Shown: positions 1 to 8,758, numbered from the stretch's first letter. The stretch is 34,809 bases of DNA from Bacillus sp. cl95 (GCF_900115925.1 NZ_FOYF01000013.1:1-34809), one strand, 5' to 3'. Notes: a model not told the origin generated them from the letters alone. Made by a program: numbers and translations.

Positions 1-103
1 ATTCTTTATTTATTCTCCATCAAGATCACATTTTAATTCAGTATGATAAGGAAGGAAGTCACCTTTTTTCTTTATTGTCCAGGAAAGATTGTGAATTATT
101 GTA

Positions 104-196
104 CTTAAACTAACGGGTGCGTTGATCTAGGAAGAGGATTAACCGCCTTTTTTGTTGAATTCCTTATTGAACAAAAGGGGCAGGTTAGTTGAAGAC
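104..196. repeat. Intergenic repeat copy with AACTAAC/GTTAGTT ends
   Basis: This block starts with AAACTAACGGGTGC (107-120) and ends with CAGGTTAGTTGAAGA (181-195), so its ends are inverted copies of each other. A T-rich run lies in the middle. The same layout recurs at 2608-2695, and a lone left half is at 435-450. This suggests a dispersed non-coding repeat family of the host. Only copies within the window can be seen, so genome-wide dispersal is inferred. Confidence 0.5.
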
Positions 197-246
197 GTAA
201 CGTCGACTATAATAAGTACAAAGATATATTTAAAGGAGTTAATTAT

Positions 247-429
247 ATGAAACCAAAATATTGCCCAAATTGCGGGAAGAGTTTTGACGACGATTCTTTA
301 GTGAAGTCATTTACTGGTCTTATCTTTAATCACAATGAAAAAGATGAAATATCAGTACCGGTTAAAGGTTGGGGGATTGAATGCACTAATTGTGATTGGA
401 CTGGAGAAATCCTACCCGATAATGAATAA
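247..429 (+). CDS. Small zinc-ribbon protein, unknown function
   Basis: This is a 60-residue protein with an N-terminal CPNCG motif (residues 6-10) and a second cysteine pair CTNCDW near residues 46-51. The pattern is that of a single zinc ribbon. Nothing else is recognisable: there is no signal peptide or membrane segment. The start is supported by a strong Shine-Dalgarno AAAGGAG about 8 bases upstream of the ATG. It lies alone between intergenic repeat copies and is followed after about 200 bases by the OLD nuclease on the same strand. Small zinc ribbons of this kind occur as orphan genes in accessory regions of Bacillaceae; no specific role can be assigned. That it is a real gene is likely from the ribosome site and the paired cysteines. 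Confidence 0.65.
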   Translation: MKPKYCPNCGKSFDDDSLVKSFTGLIFNHNEKDEISVPVKGWGIECTNCDWTGEILPDNE

Positions 430-434
430 ACAAT

Positions 435-450
435 CTTCAACTAACGGGGG
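435..450. repeat. Partial copy of the AACTAAC intergenic repeat
   Basis: CTTCAACTAACGGGGG matches the left end of the repeats at 107-120 and 2665-2674. No matching right end (GTTAGTTGAAG) follows before the next gene, so this is a half copy or remnant. Confidence 0.4.
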
Positions 451-589
451 CTTTAGTTTAATAAAATAAGAATTTTAACGTCAGTAGGATACTGTCTCTT
501 TTTGATTTTTTCGAACAAACTAAAATATAAAATATCGTATTCGAATAGCTCATAAATAAAGGGATTTCCCTTATCGTTGTTGAATAATG

Positions 590-595
590 TATAAT
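590..595 (+). promoter_or_regulatory. Possible -10 box for the OLD gene
   Basis: A perfect TATAAT lies 33 bases before the ATG at 628. No good -35 box is present at 16-18 bases upstream (the hexamer there is TCCCTT), so this is weak. The gene needs its own promoter because nearly 200 bases separate it from the zinc-ribbon gene. Confidence 0.3.
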
Positions 596-627
596 TATGG
601 AAGTTTAATAGTATATTGGGGGAAAAA

Positions 628-2562
628 ATGAAGTTAACAAACGTAGAAATAAAAAACTACAAATCAATAAGACATATTGATTTATATATAGGTTATCTTA
701 CAGCTATTGTTGGTAAAAACAATTATGGTAAATCTGCAATTTTAGACGGGATACAATGTTTCTATGGAGAAAAGCAAATTGATGATGACAACTTCCATTT
801 AGGAACAAAAGAGGGAATAGAGATCACGCTTACTTTTTCAGAGTTAGGCGACAAGGATATCGAGAGATATTTTGATTATAAATCAATGAGGAGAAAAACA
901 TTACTCAAAATAAAAGAGAGTAATGGAGACAAATCCAAAGAGGAAAAGCTACTCCAAAAACTCAAAGAAACAAGAGATAAAAAGTTTACTGAATCAATTG
1001 AAAAACTTAATCTTTCATATCCAGATGAACAAGAATTTACAATATCCTTTCATAAAGCGAAGAGTGGTAACGGAGTATATAAAATAAACAATGATTTTAT
1101 ACTCTCCAGAGGTGATGTTTTAAAGTTCGTATCACCAATTAAAGTTATATCTGCAATTCGAACTCCTGATAAGGAGACAACAGCTGGAACTAAAACGAAT
1201 ATGAAGGAATTAATCTCCTTATTGCAAGACGGAGACAATTCAAAAGATTTTATTGAGGTTCCTCAATTTGATAAAAAGCTTTCATATGATGAGCTTAAGG
1301 AGCTTATCTCTCAAAAAGAGGAAAAAAAGTGTTTTTATTTAACAGAGGATTTAACCCGCAATTTCCAAAATGCAATTAATACAGATTCTTTATCGGTGAG
1401 AGTTAAGATTGATAACACATTTAAGTTTGACTTTAAATATAAAACAGTATTGATAGACAAGGACTTGCCAGATAGAGAAATTGATATTCTTTCGTGTGGA
1501 ACAGGTCTTCAAAGTATGATGATACTTTCAATCTTACAAACCTATATTAAAATGAATAATAACAGTGATTTTATCCTGTTAATTGAAGAACCAGAAGTAT
1601 ATTTGCATCCATCATTACAAAGGAAAATGATTAATACGTTAAATTCAATTAGTGAGAATAATCAATTTCTATTAACTACTCATTCCCCTATTATTGTGAG
1701 TAAGATTGATAAATCCAATGTACATTGCGTAAATAAAGAAAGTGGTGTAACTAGACTTGTAGATGCCTCAGCCGAAAACATTATTGATGAATTGGGCATT
1801 CAAATAACTGATATTCTTAATAAAAACGCAGTCGTATTTGTTGAAGGAAAAGATGATAGTATTCTTTTTAAGCAATTAATTGATAAGATTGCTGAAAACA
1901 AAGGTTATGGAGTACATTTTACAGACAGACAAATTGATATTATTCAAACAGATGGATTTGACAAAATGTGTTTCTATGCAAATGCTAAGATTCTTCACAA
2001 AGACGCTGTAAGAACACCATTCTGGGTAATAACAGATTCCGATGGTGTAAATGTAGAAGATAGAAAACGTTTTTTAATAGACAAGGGTTTGTCCAATGGT
2101 GTGCGATTATTATCAGACCAATTAAAGGTATTAACTGAATACGCAATTGAATCGTATTTCTTGGATCACACTCTTCTTAATACTGTTTTTGGTATAGAGT
2201 TAGAAGCAGCACAAAAAATGTGTGATAGATATTTTCTCAAATATGAAGAGGAAAGATTAAAAGTTCAAAGAAACCAAGCAAGTAAAAAGAACTTCCAACA
2301 AAACTTTAAACCCAAAATTATTTTCTCAAATTTAGGAAAACAACCAGCTACTATAGAACATATTCTTACTTCTTATTACGGTGCTGATGAAGAATTTAAA
2401 AGTACGAGAACTGGTTTAATACAGGAATGGGAACAAAAGGAAGAACCTATCTCTTATGTTCTAGACAAATTAACCTTAGAACAACTTAAGGAGACTAAAA
2501 TGGTAGAAATAGTCTCGTTACTTGAAGATGTAGTTGATATTGTTCAAGAAAACCAACGATAA
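628..2562 (+). CDS. OLD-family ATP-dependent endonuclease (AAA ATPase plus TOPRIM)
   Basis: This 644-residue protein joins an SMC/RecF-like ABC ATPase to a TOPRIM nuclease. Visible motifs are Walker A GKNNYGKSA (about residues 30-38), a signature-like LSCGTGLQSM (288-297), Walker B LLIEEPEVYLHP (317-328), an H-loop TTHSP (350-354), and TOPRIM acidic motifs VFVEGKDD (403-410) and DSDG (470-473). This is the class 1 OLD layout, a family with phage-defence members (P2 Old, GajA of Gabija). No UvrD-like helicase (GajB) lies beside it, so it is not a canonical Gabija pair. An in-frame TTG at 616 lies within the ribosome site TTGGGGG; ATG 628 is the better start. It sits among repeats and a broken ankyrin gene, a context typical of imported defence cargo. 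The family call is firm; the defence role is inferred. Confidence 0.9.
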   Translation: MKLTNVEIKNYKSIRHIDLYIGYLTAIVGKNNYGKSAILDGIQCFYGEKQIDDDNFHLGTKEGIEITLTFSELGDKDIERYFDYKSMRRKTLLKIKESNGDKSKEEKLLQKLKETRDKKFTESIEKLNLSYPDEQEFTISFHKAKSGNGVYKINNDFILSRGDVLKFVSPIKVISAIRTPDKETTAGTKTNMKELISLLQDGDNSKDFIEVPQFDKKLSYDELKELISQKEEKKCFYLTEDLTRNFQNAINTDSLSVRVKIDNTFKFDFKYKTVLIDKDLPDREIDILSCGTGLQSMMILSILQTYIKMNNNSDFILLIEEPEVYLHPSLQRKMINTLNSISENNQFLLTTHSPIIVSKIDKSNVHCVNKESGVTRLVDASAENIIDELGIQITDILNKNAVVFVEGKDDSILFKQLIDKIAENKGYGVHFTDRQIDIIQTDGFDKMCFYANAKILHKDAVRTPFWVITDSDGVNVEDRKRFLIDKGLSNGVRLLSDQLKVLTEYAIESYFLDHTLLNTVFGIELEAAQKMCDRYFLKYEEERLKVQRNQASKKNFQQNFKPKIIFSNLGKQPATIEHILTSYYGADEEFKSTRTGLIQEWEQKEEPISYVLDKLTLEQLKETKMVEIVSLLEDVVDIVQENQR

Positions 2563-2607
2563 CGTTTTATTAGAAAAATATGTTTAAAATTTATGATAAA
2601 GTCTTGA

Positions 2608-2695
2608 TCAACTAACAGGTGAATTACTTGAAGATCCGGCTGCCAATGGCAGCTTTTTGTTTTATTCAACTAACGAAGCAGGTTAGTTGAAGAAG
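2608..2695. repeat. Intergenic repeat copy with AACTAAC/GTTAGTT ends
   Basis: TCAACTAACAGGT opens the block and GTTAGTTGAAGA closes it. Inside is a compact hairpin with a T run and a second perfect inverted pair, TTCAACTAAC (2665-2674) and GTTAGTTGAA (2682-2691). The order of parts matches the block at 104-196, so the two are related copies. Confidence 0.5.
2639..2663 (+). terminator. Rho-independent terminator after the OLD gene
   Basis: Stem GCTGCC (2639-2644) and GGCAGC (2648-2653) with an AAT loop is followed by TTTTTGTTTT. It lies about 76 bases past the OLD stop codon and is embedded in the intergenic repeat, so the repeat itself may supply the terminator. Confidence 0.6.
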
Positions 2696-2752
2696 GAAAC
2701 CGATAATGACGTGGAGAAATACTACTCATATTGTTAAGAGGGGGGATAAAGA

Positions 2753-2970
2753 ATGCCTACTGAAGAAGCTAATCGAGATTTGGAGATTTTGATACATTTC
2801 AGAAGAGATTCGTTTTAGATGAAATTAATAAAAAAGATGAGTTCGGGTCAGGGGTATTACATTATTCTATAGCTGGTCAAAATTATGATATAGCGTTGTT
2901 CCTTATAAATAATGGTGTTCACGCTATACTCAAGGTAAAGGTAATGTATGTCGAATCCTTCCATAATGGT
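2753..2970 (+). pseudogene. Frameshifted, truncated ankyrin-repeat protein gene
   Basis: An ATG at 2753 with a strong GAGGGGGGA ribosome site opens a frame that stops after about 22 codons. The next frame continues at once as an ankyrin-like segment containing GSGVLHYSIAGQNYDIALF and LINNGV. A further frame change near 2930 reads TQGKGN, as expected for the start of the following ankyrin repeat, before the sequence ends in stops. At least two frameshifts and loss of the 3' part make this a decayed gene. Short ankyrin proteins of this form are often immunity proteins next to polymorphic toxins in Bacillaceae. No toxin gene is visible here, so that link is only a guess. Confidence 0.55.
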
Positions 2971-3087
2971 TGCGGTGAATTATGGTGAAATTACTTAGGA
3001 CGCCTTTTATATTTTATTATATATTGCAATATCATAAAATCCTGATTATCTACAACATGCAGGTGTAATTTTTGGAGAATTGATGTA

Positions 3088-3142
3088 AAGAAAACCCGTA
3101 TATACAAGGAATTATAATATTCTTGTATATACGGGTTTTCTT
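3088..3142. terminator. Perfect 21-bp hairpin at the end of the recombinase operon
   Basis: Arms at 3088-3108 and 3122-3142 are perfect inverted copies containing AAAACCCGTATATAC, with a 13-base AT-rich loop. It lies 50 bases past the stop of the TnpC-like gene and can fold on either strand, with T-rich arm ends in both directions. It may be a bidirectional terminator shielding the operon from the left flank. Its nine-base core ATATACGGG also appears at the topB junction (10093-10101), so it could instead be an element-end structure. Confidence 0.55.
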
Positions 3143-3192
3143 CATAACTAACTTTCTGATTTTTAATTAACCATTCAATACTATTACAAGAT

Positions 3193-3762
3193 TCAGGTTT
3201 GGAAAATTTTAGGGAACATCTTTTTGAAATCTAAACAAAGTGCGTTTTCAAGGTTACTTTTATCAATTGAGATCAAATTTTTATTAATTCCATTTTCCCT
3301 TCTACTCGTACCATATGAACTTCCAACAATAATTTGCTCATATTCATTTATGGTAGCATTTAGATCAACTATTTTTTGTTTCTCTTTCTGGAGTTTCTCT
3401 TCTAATTCCACAATTTTGTTTTGTTGCCTAATGTTTTGTTCGTACAGGGAGTGAATAACGCCATTTAAATGACTAAGTGCATCAATTAAGAGCTTTGAAT
3501 TTCCCTCATACCGTTTAACTATTGCTTCAATATTGGGCAAAGGTAAGGGTTCAATATCTTTGTTGCTATAAACAAATGGTTTGTTTATTCGGTTTATTTG
3601 GTCTTTCATTCTCCTAGACCAAACATGTCGTTTTATTCCAGTTACCTTTTCTAAATCTGACGGTGTAATTTTTCCGGGCTTTTGGGTGGCATACAATATT
3701 AATGTTTCCTCTAACTGCTTCTGTGTATATTTTTCAGGTGCTCCTTTTCCTCGTTTGCTCAA
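3193..3762 (-). CDS. TnpC-like small coiled-coil accessory protein of the recombinase operon
   Basis: This 189-residue protein begins with a basic segment (SKRGKGAPEKYTQKQL). A helix-turn-helix-like stretch follows (residues about 35-60, containing ITPSDLEKVTGIKRHVWSRR). A long coiled coil covers residues about 105-145 (QNKIVELEEKLQKEKQKIVD). This architecture, as the last gene of a tyrosine-recombinase operon, matches TnpC of Tn554, which assists the recombinases and affects orientation. The assignment rests on position and shape, not on recognised sequence identity. The TTG start has GAGG seven bases upstream, and the gene follows the TnpB-like gene by 26 bases. The gene ends before a perfect 21-bp hairpin. 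Confidence 0.6.
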   Translation of the reverse strand: MSKRGKGAPEKYTQKQLEETLILYATQKPGKITPSDLEKVTGIKRHVWSRRMKDQINRINKPFVYSNKDIEPLPLPNIEAIVKRYEGNSKLLIDALSHLNGVIHSLYEQNIRQQNKIVELEEKLQKEKQKIVDLNATINEYEQIIVGSSYGTSRRENGINKNLISIDKSNLENALCLDFKKMFPKIFQT

Positions 3763-3788
3763 TTTAATAACCTCACAATGTAAAGCTG

Positions 3789-5438
3789 TTATTTATCAAC
3801 ATTTTTTGGAATATGAGAATCAACAATAGATTTTTGTAATAAGAATCTATTCAATTCATTTGAAGCCGAAGATAATTCTTCTTGATCTACAATTGAATAC
3901 TTTAAATTAGGTAAGTCATATTTCATTTTGTGTGATAAATACTGTAAATAACTAACCCGTTCGTTGATTTTTCGCTGAAGATTTAAAGAATAGTCAAGTA
4001 ACCAGTCTGATCCTTTATTTAATTCTTTCTCCTTAGGGTGAAATTGATAAAATTTACAGTGTCTACACTCCCCTGGACAATCAAATGGAAAATCCAAATT
4101 AAGGCAGTAACCAAAGTCTACAGGTAAATAATCGCTAAAATCTTTATCTTGATATAGTTTGTATTTCATAAGTACTTTCCGATTTTCTTCAGTGAAATTT
4201 GCTTGAGGTAGCTTTTTATCAATTATTTTAAAACGTCTATGTTTTTCGGAAAGATTGTAAACCCACGATTGGGCAAAATACTCTAAATGACCCCAATAGT
4301 GTTGCTGCTTATCTAAACGTTTGTGACCTCCGATTCTTGCAATGGTTAACATATTAAATCCCTGTAGCATCATATTACAGAAGGCGAAGTGTCTGGTATC
4401 TCCTGGGCTTATTTTATCTTTTCCTGTGTAGTAATATTTTTTCTTAAGAATTTCTCTATAATATTGATCAATCAGGGAATCAAATTGTCTCCTTGGTAGA
4501 AATTCAACTTGTTTTGTAAAATCACTTCCAAAGAAGGTTTTATACTTTTCATAATATTTATAAGTAATCAAATAATCGCTGTCATCCTCCGGTAATAATC
4601 CGTTTTTAAATTCTTCAATTAAATCAAATATTTCTTTGTTTATCTTAACTGTATCTGTAATATCGATTTCTCTATTAGAAGTAGCTTTTTCCTTCTTTCT
4701 TGAAACTTCAAGAAAATAAGAATCATTTTTTTGATAGTTACATTGTCTCTTTGTTTTTAAGAATTCAATTGGCCGTAACGGAATAATGGATGTGATTTTC
4801 CACCATAATATTATAGGAAAGAACCTTTTCTTTTCATCTTCAGAAGCTTCATTAATAAATTCCTCAGTTTTCTCATCGAAAAATAATACATGACTATAAA
4901 AGGGAAGTGCTCTGCTTTTTTGAATATTATTCGAAAATTGAGAGCATAAATCTAAGAATTCATCGGCATCCTGAAATTCAGTGAAATTGAAGAAAACGCG
5001 AAGATATGTGGCTATATCATCTTGTTTAGCATAATTAGACGTAGATATAAGATCTTCTAAATCAGATAAGTAGTCCGTATTTAGCCCTTTGGTTATTTGG
5101 ATTACTTCTTTAATAGTATGAATAACCGATTGAATATGGTTAATTGAATACTCTTCATTAATTAAGGATAATGCCCAGCACTTTAAAGCAAGGTTTAGTT
5201 TTTTGTAGATTTCTATATCGAATACTAAAGTTCTATTATTTTGATCTTTATCTGTTAATATCCATTTCGTATCTGAGAAAGATTTGGCTAATATAACTCT
5301 AGCCGAAGCCCAGTTCTGAAATAATTGTTCATATTCTTCAAAGGTACTTTGATCAGTATTGAAAATTCTTGTTTCAATGGAAATAAGGTCAACTGTCTGG
5401 CCTGAGGTGATATGAACACTTTTTGTTTCTAGTGCCAT
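3789..5438 (-). CDS. TnpB-like tyrosine recombinase with C-terminal cysteine cluster
   Basis: This 549-residue protein carries the tyrosine-recombinase signature. The box I arginine is in IIPLRPIEFLKTKR (R222). Box II is GDTRHFAF (R349), then GGHKR (H372), with the nucleophile Tyr in KQQHYWGH (Y381). The spacings R-23-H and H-9-Y match the family exactly. The first histidine of HxxR is replaced by glycine. A cysteine cluster follows (C445, C454, C458, C461; DCPGECRHCKFY), as in other TnpB-like recombinases, and may bind zinc. A GTG at 5459 is in frame, but AAGGAG lies nine bases before the ATG at 5438, which I chose. The previous gene ends at 5461, so the two are translationally coupled. It presumably acts with its neighbours to cut and join the element ends. 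Confidence 0.75.
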   Translation of the reverse strand: MALETKSVHITSGQTVDLISIETRIFNTDQSTFEEYEQLFQNWASARVILAKSFSDTKWILTDKDQNNRTLVFDIEIYKKLNLALKCWALSLINEEYSINHIQSVIHTIKEVIQITKGLNTDYLSDLEDLISTSNYAKQDDIATYLRVFFNFTEFQDADEFLDLCSQFSNNIQKSRALPFYSHVLFFDEKTEEFINEASEDEKKRFFPIILWWKITSIIPLRPIEFLKTKRQCNYQKNDSYFLEVSRKKEKATSNREIDITDTVKINKEIFDLIEEFKNGLLPEDDSDYLITYKYYEKYKTFFGSDFTKQVEFLPRRQFDSLIDQYYREILKKKYYYTGKDKISPGDTRHFAFCNMMLQGFNMLTIARIGGHKRLDKQQHYWGHLEYFAQSWVYNLSEKHRRFKIIDKKLPQANFTEENRKVLMKYKLYQDKDFSDYLPVDFGYCLNLDFPFDCPGECRHCKFYQFHPKEKELNKGSDWLLDYSLNLQRKINERVSYLQYLSHKMKYDLPNLKYSIVDQEELSSASNELNRFLLQKSIVDSHIPKNVDK

Positions 5439-5460
5439 GAATGGATTCTCCTTGTTCACA

Positions 5461-8400
5461 TTAATTTGAGAGAAGGTTGTTCTTTTGGCTAAATTTAGAA
5501 GGCTGATTAAACTTCATATATTTCTTATTATCATTCATTAACAGGACCAGAGCGTTAAAATCTAAGAATGTCGATACAAATTCCTTCCCAAGGTCATTAA
5601 TGGCCTGGTTGATAATATCGAGTATCTGTAAGATATAAAGTGTGTCCCTATATCTAATAAGTTCAAATTCTGTTTTTCTTATTGAGTTCGATAAACTTTT
5701 TAATTCTTCAACTATGTTCAAAAGAACATAATCTTTTGGAATAAGGTTGCTACACCCCATACAAGTGATACGAGAAGGGTATGGGCATTCAGGATAAGAA
5801 ATGCATTGGGTGTGGGGCATTCGAGCAGGCATTTCGCCTTTTAATAATTTCATAATGGTATCTTTCAGTTGGTCTTTTGCCATATTTCTTAAATAAGTCA
5901 TAGTGTTTTGTCTTTCGCTTTGTTGTTGCAATAGGAAATAAGATATTCCCTCAAGCTGATTGGGAGAAAAGTCTGCCTTATATGATTGAATAAGTAATGT
6001 TCGTTGCTCTAGGTCAAATGTTCGACTGTTTTCTCCGAAGGTTAGACTAATAATAAAGTTATATAACCAACCAAAGTGACCACGATTAAATAAATTTACA
6101 GAAACTTTGTCTAAAGAACCATCCTTATTAGTTGCTTGAATATATTGTGAAATAGAGTCCTTATTTGTATGGGATCTCATTCTGGAAGCAGCTTGATTTG
6201 ATATTTCTGGGTGTATTCCAGATTCCGTTACTACATAAAAAAAATGAGTTAGGAGTGAACGATTCATTTTTAGGCTAGAAAAAGGTGGTAATTCAAAATT
6301 GGTAGAGAAAAATTTGGAGAATCTCGAATTAGTATTTCCAAAAGAAGTTGGTGTGCCTAATAAAGTATTTTTTTTGTTTTTTCTTCTATGTAATTCGCAA
6401 ATAATTAGGGCTGTTGCAGTAGGAATCACCATATCCTTATTACAAAGAAATTGTCCAAATGCTCTGTTTTTGGAAATGTATACTTTGCCACAGGCTAAAG
6501 AATAATGGTTTATTATCCGTTGACATTCTTCAAATGAAAGGTTATTATTTGAAAAAAATTCAAAGGATAAAATATTTACGTCTTTGATTTGTTCAATTTC
6601 AAGATTAGGTAATTCGGATATTATTGTATTTTTTCTCCATGCATTAATCATGTGCATAATAACAAACAACCATGTTTTTGCATAAGTATATGACAGTATT
6701 GCATTACTTATATGAGAATTAAGATTCTCATTGCTACTTACATAACTATAAAATGTAAGAAATGTCTCTTTATCATAGATTTCTTTGTCAATTCTATGAT
6801 TATCTTTATATTCCACTTTATATTGTTTTTTAAAAGTACAATCTACTTCCTTGGTGCAGAAAATTAAAAAGTATGTAAATGTGATTTTGTGGGAATCGGG
6901 AAGTGAAGTATTATTTAGTATTGCATCGATTTCATTATCAAATGCTAAGAAAATATCTTTATCCAATAATTCGACAATCGAATTCAAGGTATTGTACAAA
7001 TGTAAAGCTTTTGTTCTAAAAGTTTTGCTTATGCCATTTGTTTTTCCAATTTGCATTAATGCAAATTTATTAAATAACACAATAGTTTTTGCTAGTTCAT
7101 TTGGATAAACGAGTTTGCTAACTTTTTGGTTGAATAATTCAATAGCCTCTATAGAATAATCTATTACTGAAAATCGCTTATAATGAACTACATCTTCTTT
7201 CTTTATGAGTAAATCTGTATTATTCAGACGAAATTTGTTTGGATTTATTCCATTAATTTCTTTATTTTCTATTAATGTTTGTAATTCTACAGAAGAAATA
7301 TTTAAATGTTCAGCTGCTTGTTCTAGGGAAAAGTATTCTTTGGGTATTTCTCTTAAATGCAAATAGGTTTCTATCTCTTTTTTAGAAATAAGGATTACTT
7401 GATTATTATTTCTTTTTACTGAATTAAAATGTTTTCTCTTTATCAATTGCTTTATATCTTCTTCTGTACATGCTAATAGCCTCGCACATTCCTCAAGATG
7501 AATATACCCTTCAGGTATAGTTTTCCGTTTAATGTAATCCTCTAGTTCAGTATCTGGAATAACATATTTGTTCAAATACTTACAAAAGTAGGCATTAGGA
7601 AACTCACCGTTGTGAAGTAAGGTTAAAACAGTCGAGTCGTCCCTTGAAAGTTTTTTACATGCATCTTGGACTGTGATATAGCCTTCAGGCAAAGATGAAA
7701 CCTTTAAAAATTCGCTAATATCTTGTTCATGAATGTACATTCTACCCTTAATTTTTAAAGTTTTTTGAAAGTGTTTTTTTTGATGAAAATAATTTTTTAA
7801 GATTTGTGGATGCCTTGAGACTTTTTTTGCTGCATTGTTTAATAAGGTATAACCATCTGGAATTAACAATGTCTTACCATATTCTTGAACTTCACTCTTT
7901 AATATCATCTTCTTGTTAGTGACCTTATGAATTATTACATCATTAAAAAAGCTTTGTCTTATTAGTTTATTAATAGTTGTATTGCTTATATCGAGTAATT
8001 TAGCAGCATCCGTTATGGTAATATATTTGGATATAAATAATTGATAATTTTTCACATCCAAAGATGGAACAAGGTATATCTGACCATTAAAAGGTGATTT
8101 TATTACATTCGGGAAAATATCCATATTGATCATTTTACGAATTTTTTCACTTGCTAAATTTAATGAATTTGAAACTTCTTCAACCGTTAGGAAATCGCGA
8201 TCTATTTGTTTTTTTTCATATAATTTAACTTCTTGTATAGATATTATTTTTTCGTCCTTATACACGCTTGGTGAGATAAATACGTTACTTTCTATTAAAT
8301 TTAATATATCTTTCTTTGTAAGGTTAAGACGAATTGCTGTATCTTCTAGCGACAAATATCCTTTTGGAAATATGCATTCATCTTTTACACTAACTTCTAA

Positions 8401-8736
8401 ATATTTTCTCAACTCGCTTTCTTGATAATAATGTTCTCTGGAACTTTTAAGAGATATAAAGGGTACATTATTATCCTTAATGACATTAAAAATTTTAGTT
8501 TTAGAAAAACCAAAAACTTGTATAGCGTTTTTCATTGTAATGTATCCCTTTGGGATTTCAGTAGATAAGTAGACCTTTTCAAGGTTAATAACATCTGATT
8601 CGGGTATTTGGTAGTTACTCCCGTTTTTTGTCGTGTTTGGTAAGCGTCCGATTTTGATCCAATGTTGTATGTTTGCTCTTGTTTTATTTGTTCTTTCACA
8701 TAATTCTTTAATGGTATAGAATCTCAATGAAACCAC
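5461..8736 (-). CDS. Nine tandem excisionase-like HTH units fused to a tyrosine-recombinase-like domain
   Basis: The first half of this 1091-residue protein is a tandem array of winged helix-turn-helix units. Units begin near residues 4, 61, 123, 179, 235, 292, 349, 407 and 464, with a period of about 57. Most open with a motif like IPKGYITMKNA and close with an acidic (S/D)ELxxYL-type end, as in MerR/excisionase domains. The second half looks like a tyrosine recombinase: box I R701 (NAWRKNTIISELPNL), R826 (MNRSLLTHFF), H856 (RMRSH) and Y865 (SISQYI), with H-9-Y spacing normal but R-30-H long. A cysteine cluster (C978, C984, C992, C995) and a coiled tail follow. It lies second in the operon, where Tn554 has TnpB. 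The start is uncertain: GTG 8736 or TTG 8727. The role is probably multi-site recognition of element ends. Confidence 0.7.
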   Translation of the reverse strand: MVSLRFYTIKELCERTNKTRANIQHWIKIGRLPNTTKNGSNYQIPESDVINLEKVYLSTEIPKGYITMKNAIQVFGFSKTKIFNVIKDNNVPFISLKSSREHYYQESELRKYLEVSVKDECIFPKGYLSLEDTAIRLNLTKKDILNLIESNVFISPSVYKDEKIISIQEVKLYEKKQIDRDFLTVEEVSNSLNLASEKIRKMINMDIFPNVIKSPFNGQIYLVPSLDVKNYQLFISKYITITDAAKLLDISNTTINKLIRQSFFNDVIIHKVTNKKMILKSEVQEYGKTLLIPDGYTLLNNAAKKVSRHPQILKNYFHQKKHFQKTLKIKGRMYIHEQDISEFLKVSSLPEGYITVQDACKKLSRDDSTVLTLLHNGEFPNAYFCKYLNKYVIPDTELEDYIKRKTIPEGYIHLEECARLLACTEEDIKQLIKRKHFNSVKRNNNQVILISKKEIETYLHLREIPKEYFSLEQAAEHLNISSVELQTLIENKEINGINPNKFRLNNTDLLIKKEDVVHYKRFSVIDYSIEAIELFNQKVSKLVYPNELAKTIVLFNKFALMQIGKTNGISKTFRTKALHLYNTLNSIVELLDKDIFLAFDNEIDAILNNTSLPDSHKITFTYFLIFCTKEVDCTFKKQYKVEYKDNHRIDKEIYDKETFLTFYSYVSSNENLNSHISNAILSYTYAKTWLFVIMHMINAWRKNTIISELPNLEIEQIKDVNILSFEFFSNNNLSFEECQRIINHYSLACGKVYISKNRAFGQFLCNKDMVIPTATALIICELHRRKNKKNTLLGTPTSFGNTNSRFSKFFSTNFELPPFSSLKMNRSLLTHFFYVVTESGIHPEISNQAASRMRSHTNKDSISQYIQATNKDGSLDKVSVNLFNRGHFGWLYNFIISLTFGENSRTFDLEQRTLLIQSYKADFSPNQLEGISYFLLQQQSERQNTMTYLRNMAKDQLKDTIMKLLKGEMPARMPHTQCISYPECPYPSRITCMGCSNLIPKDYVLLNIVEELKSLSNSIRKTEFELIRYRDTLYILQILDIINQAINDLGKEFVSTFLDFNALVLLMNDNKKYMKFNQPSKFSQKNNLLSN

Positions 8737-8758
8737 ATCCCTAGTGTAAAAATAATCT

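Noticed and set aside
616-627. TTG start for the OLD gene four codons upstream
   Set aside because: The TTG is part of the Shine-Dalgarno stretch TTGGGGG; ATG 628 has proper spacing.
628-2562. Gabija defence system
   Set aside because: Only the GajA-like OLD protein is present; no UvrD-like GajB helicase is adjacent on either side.
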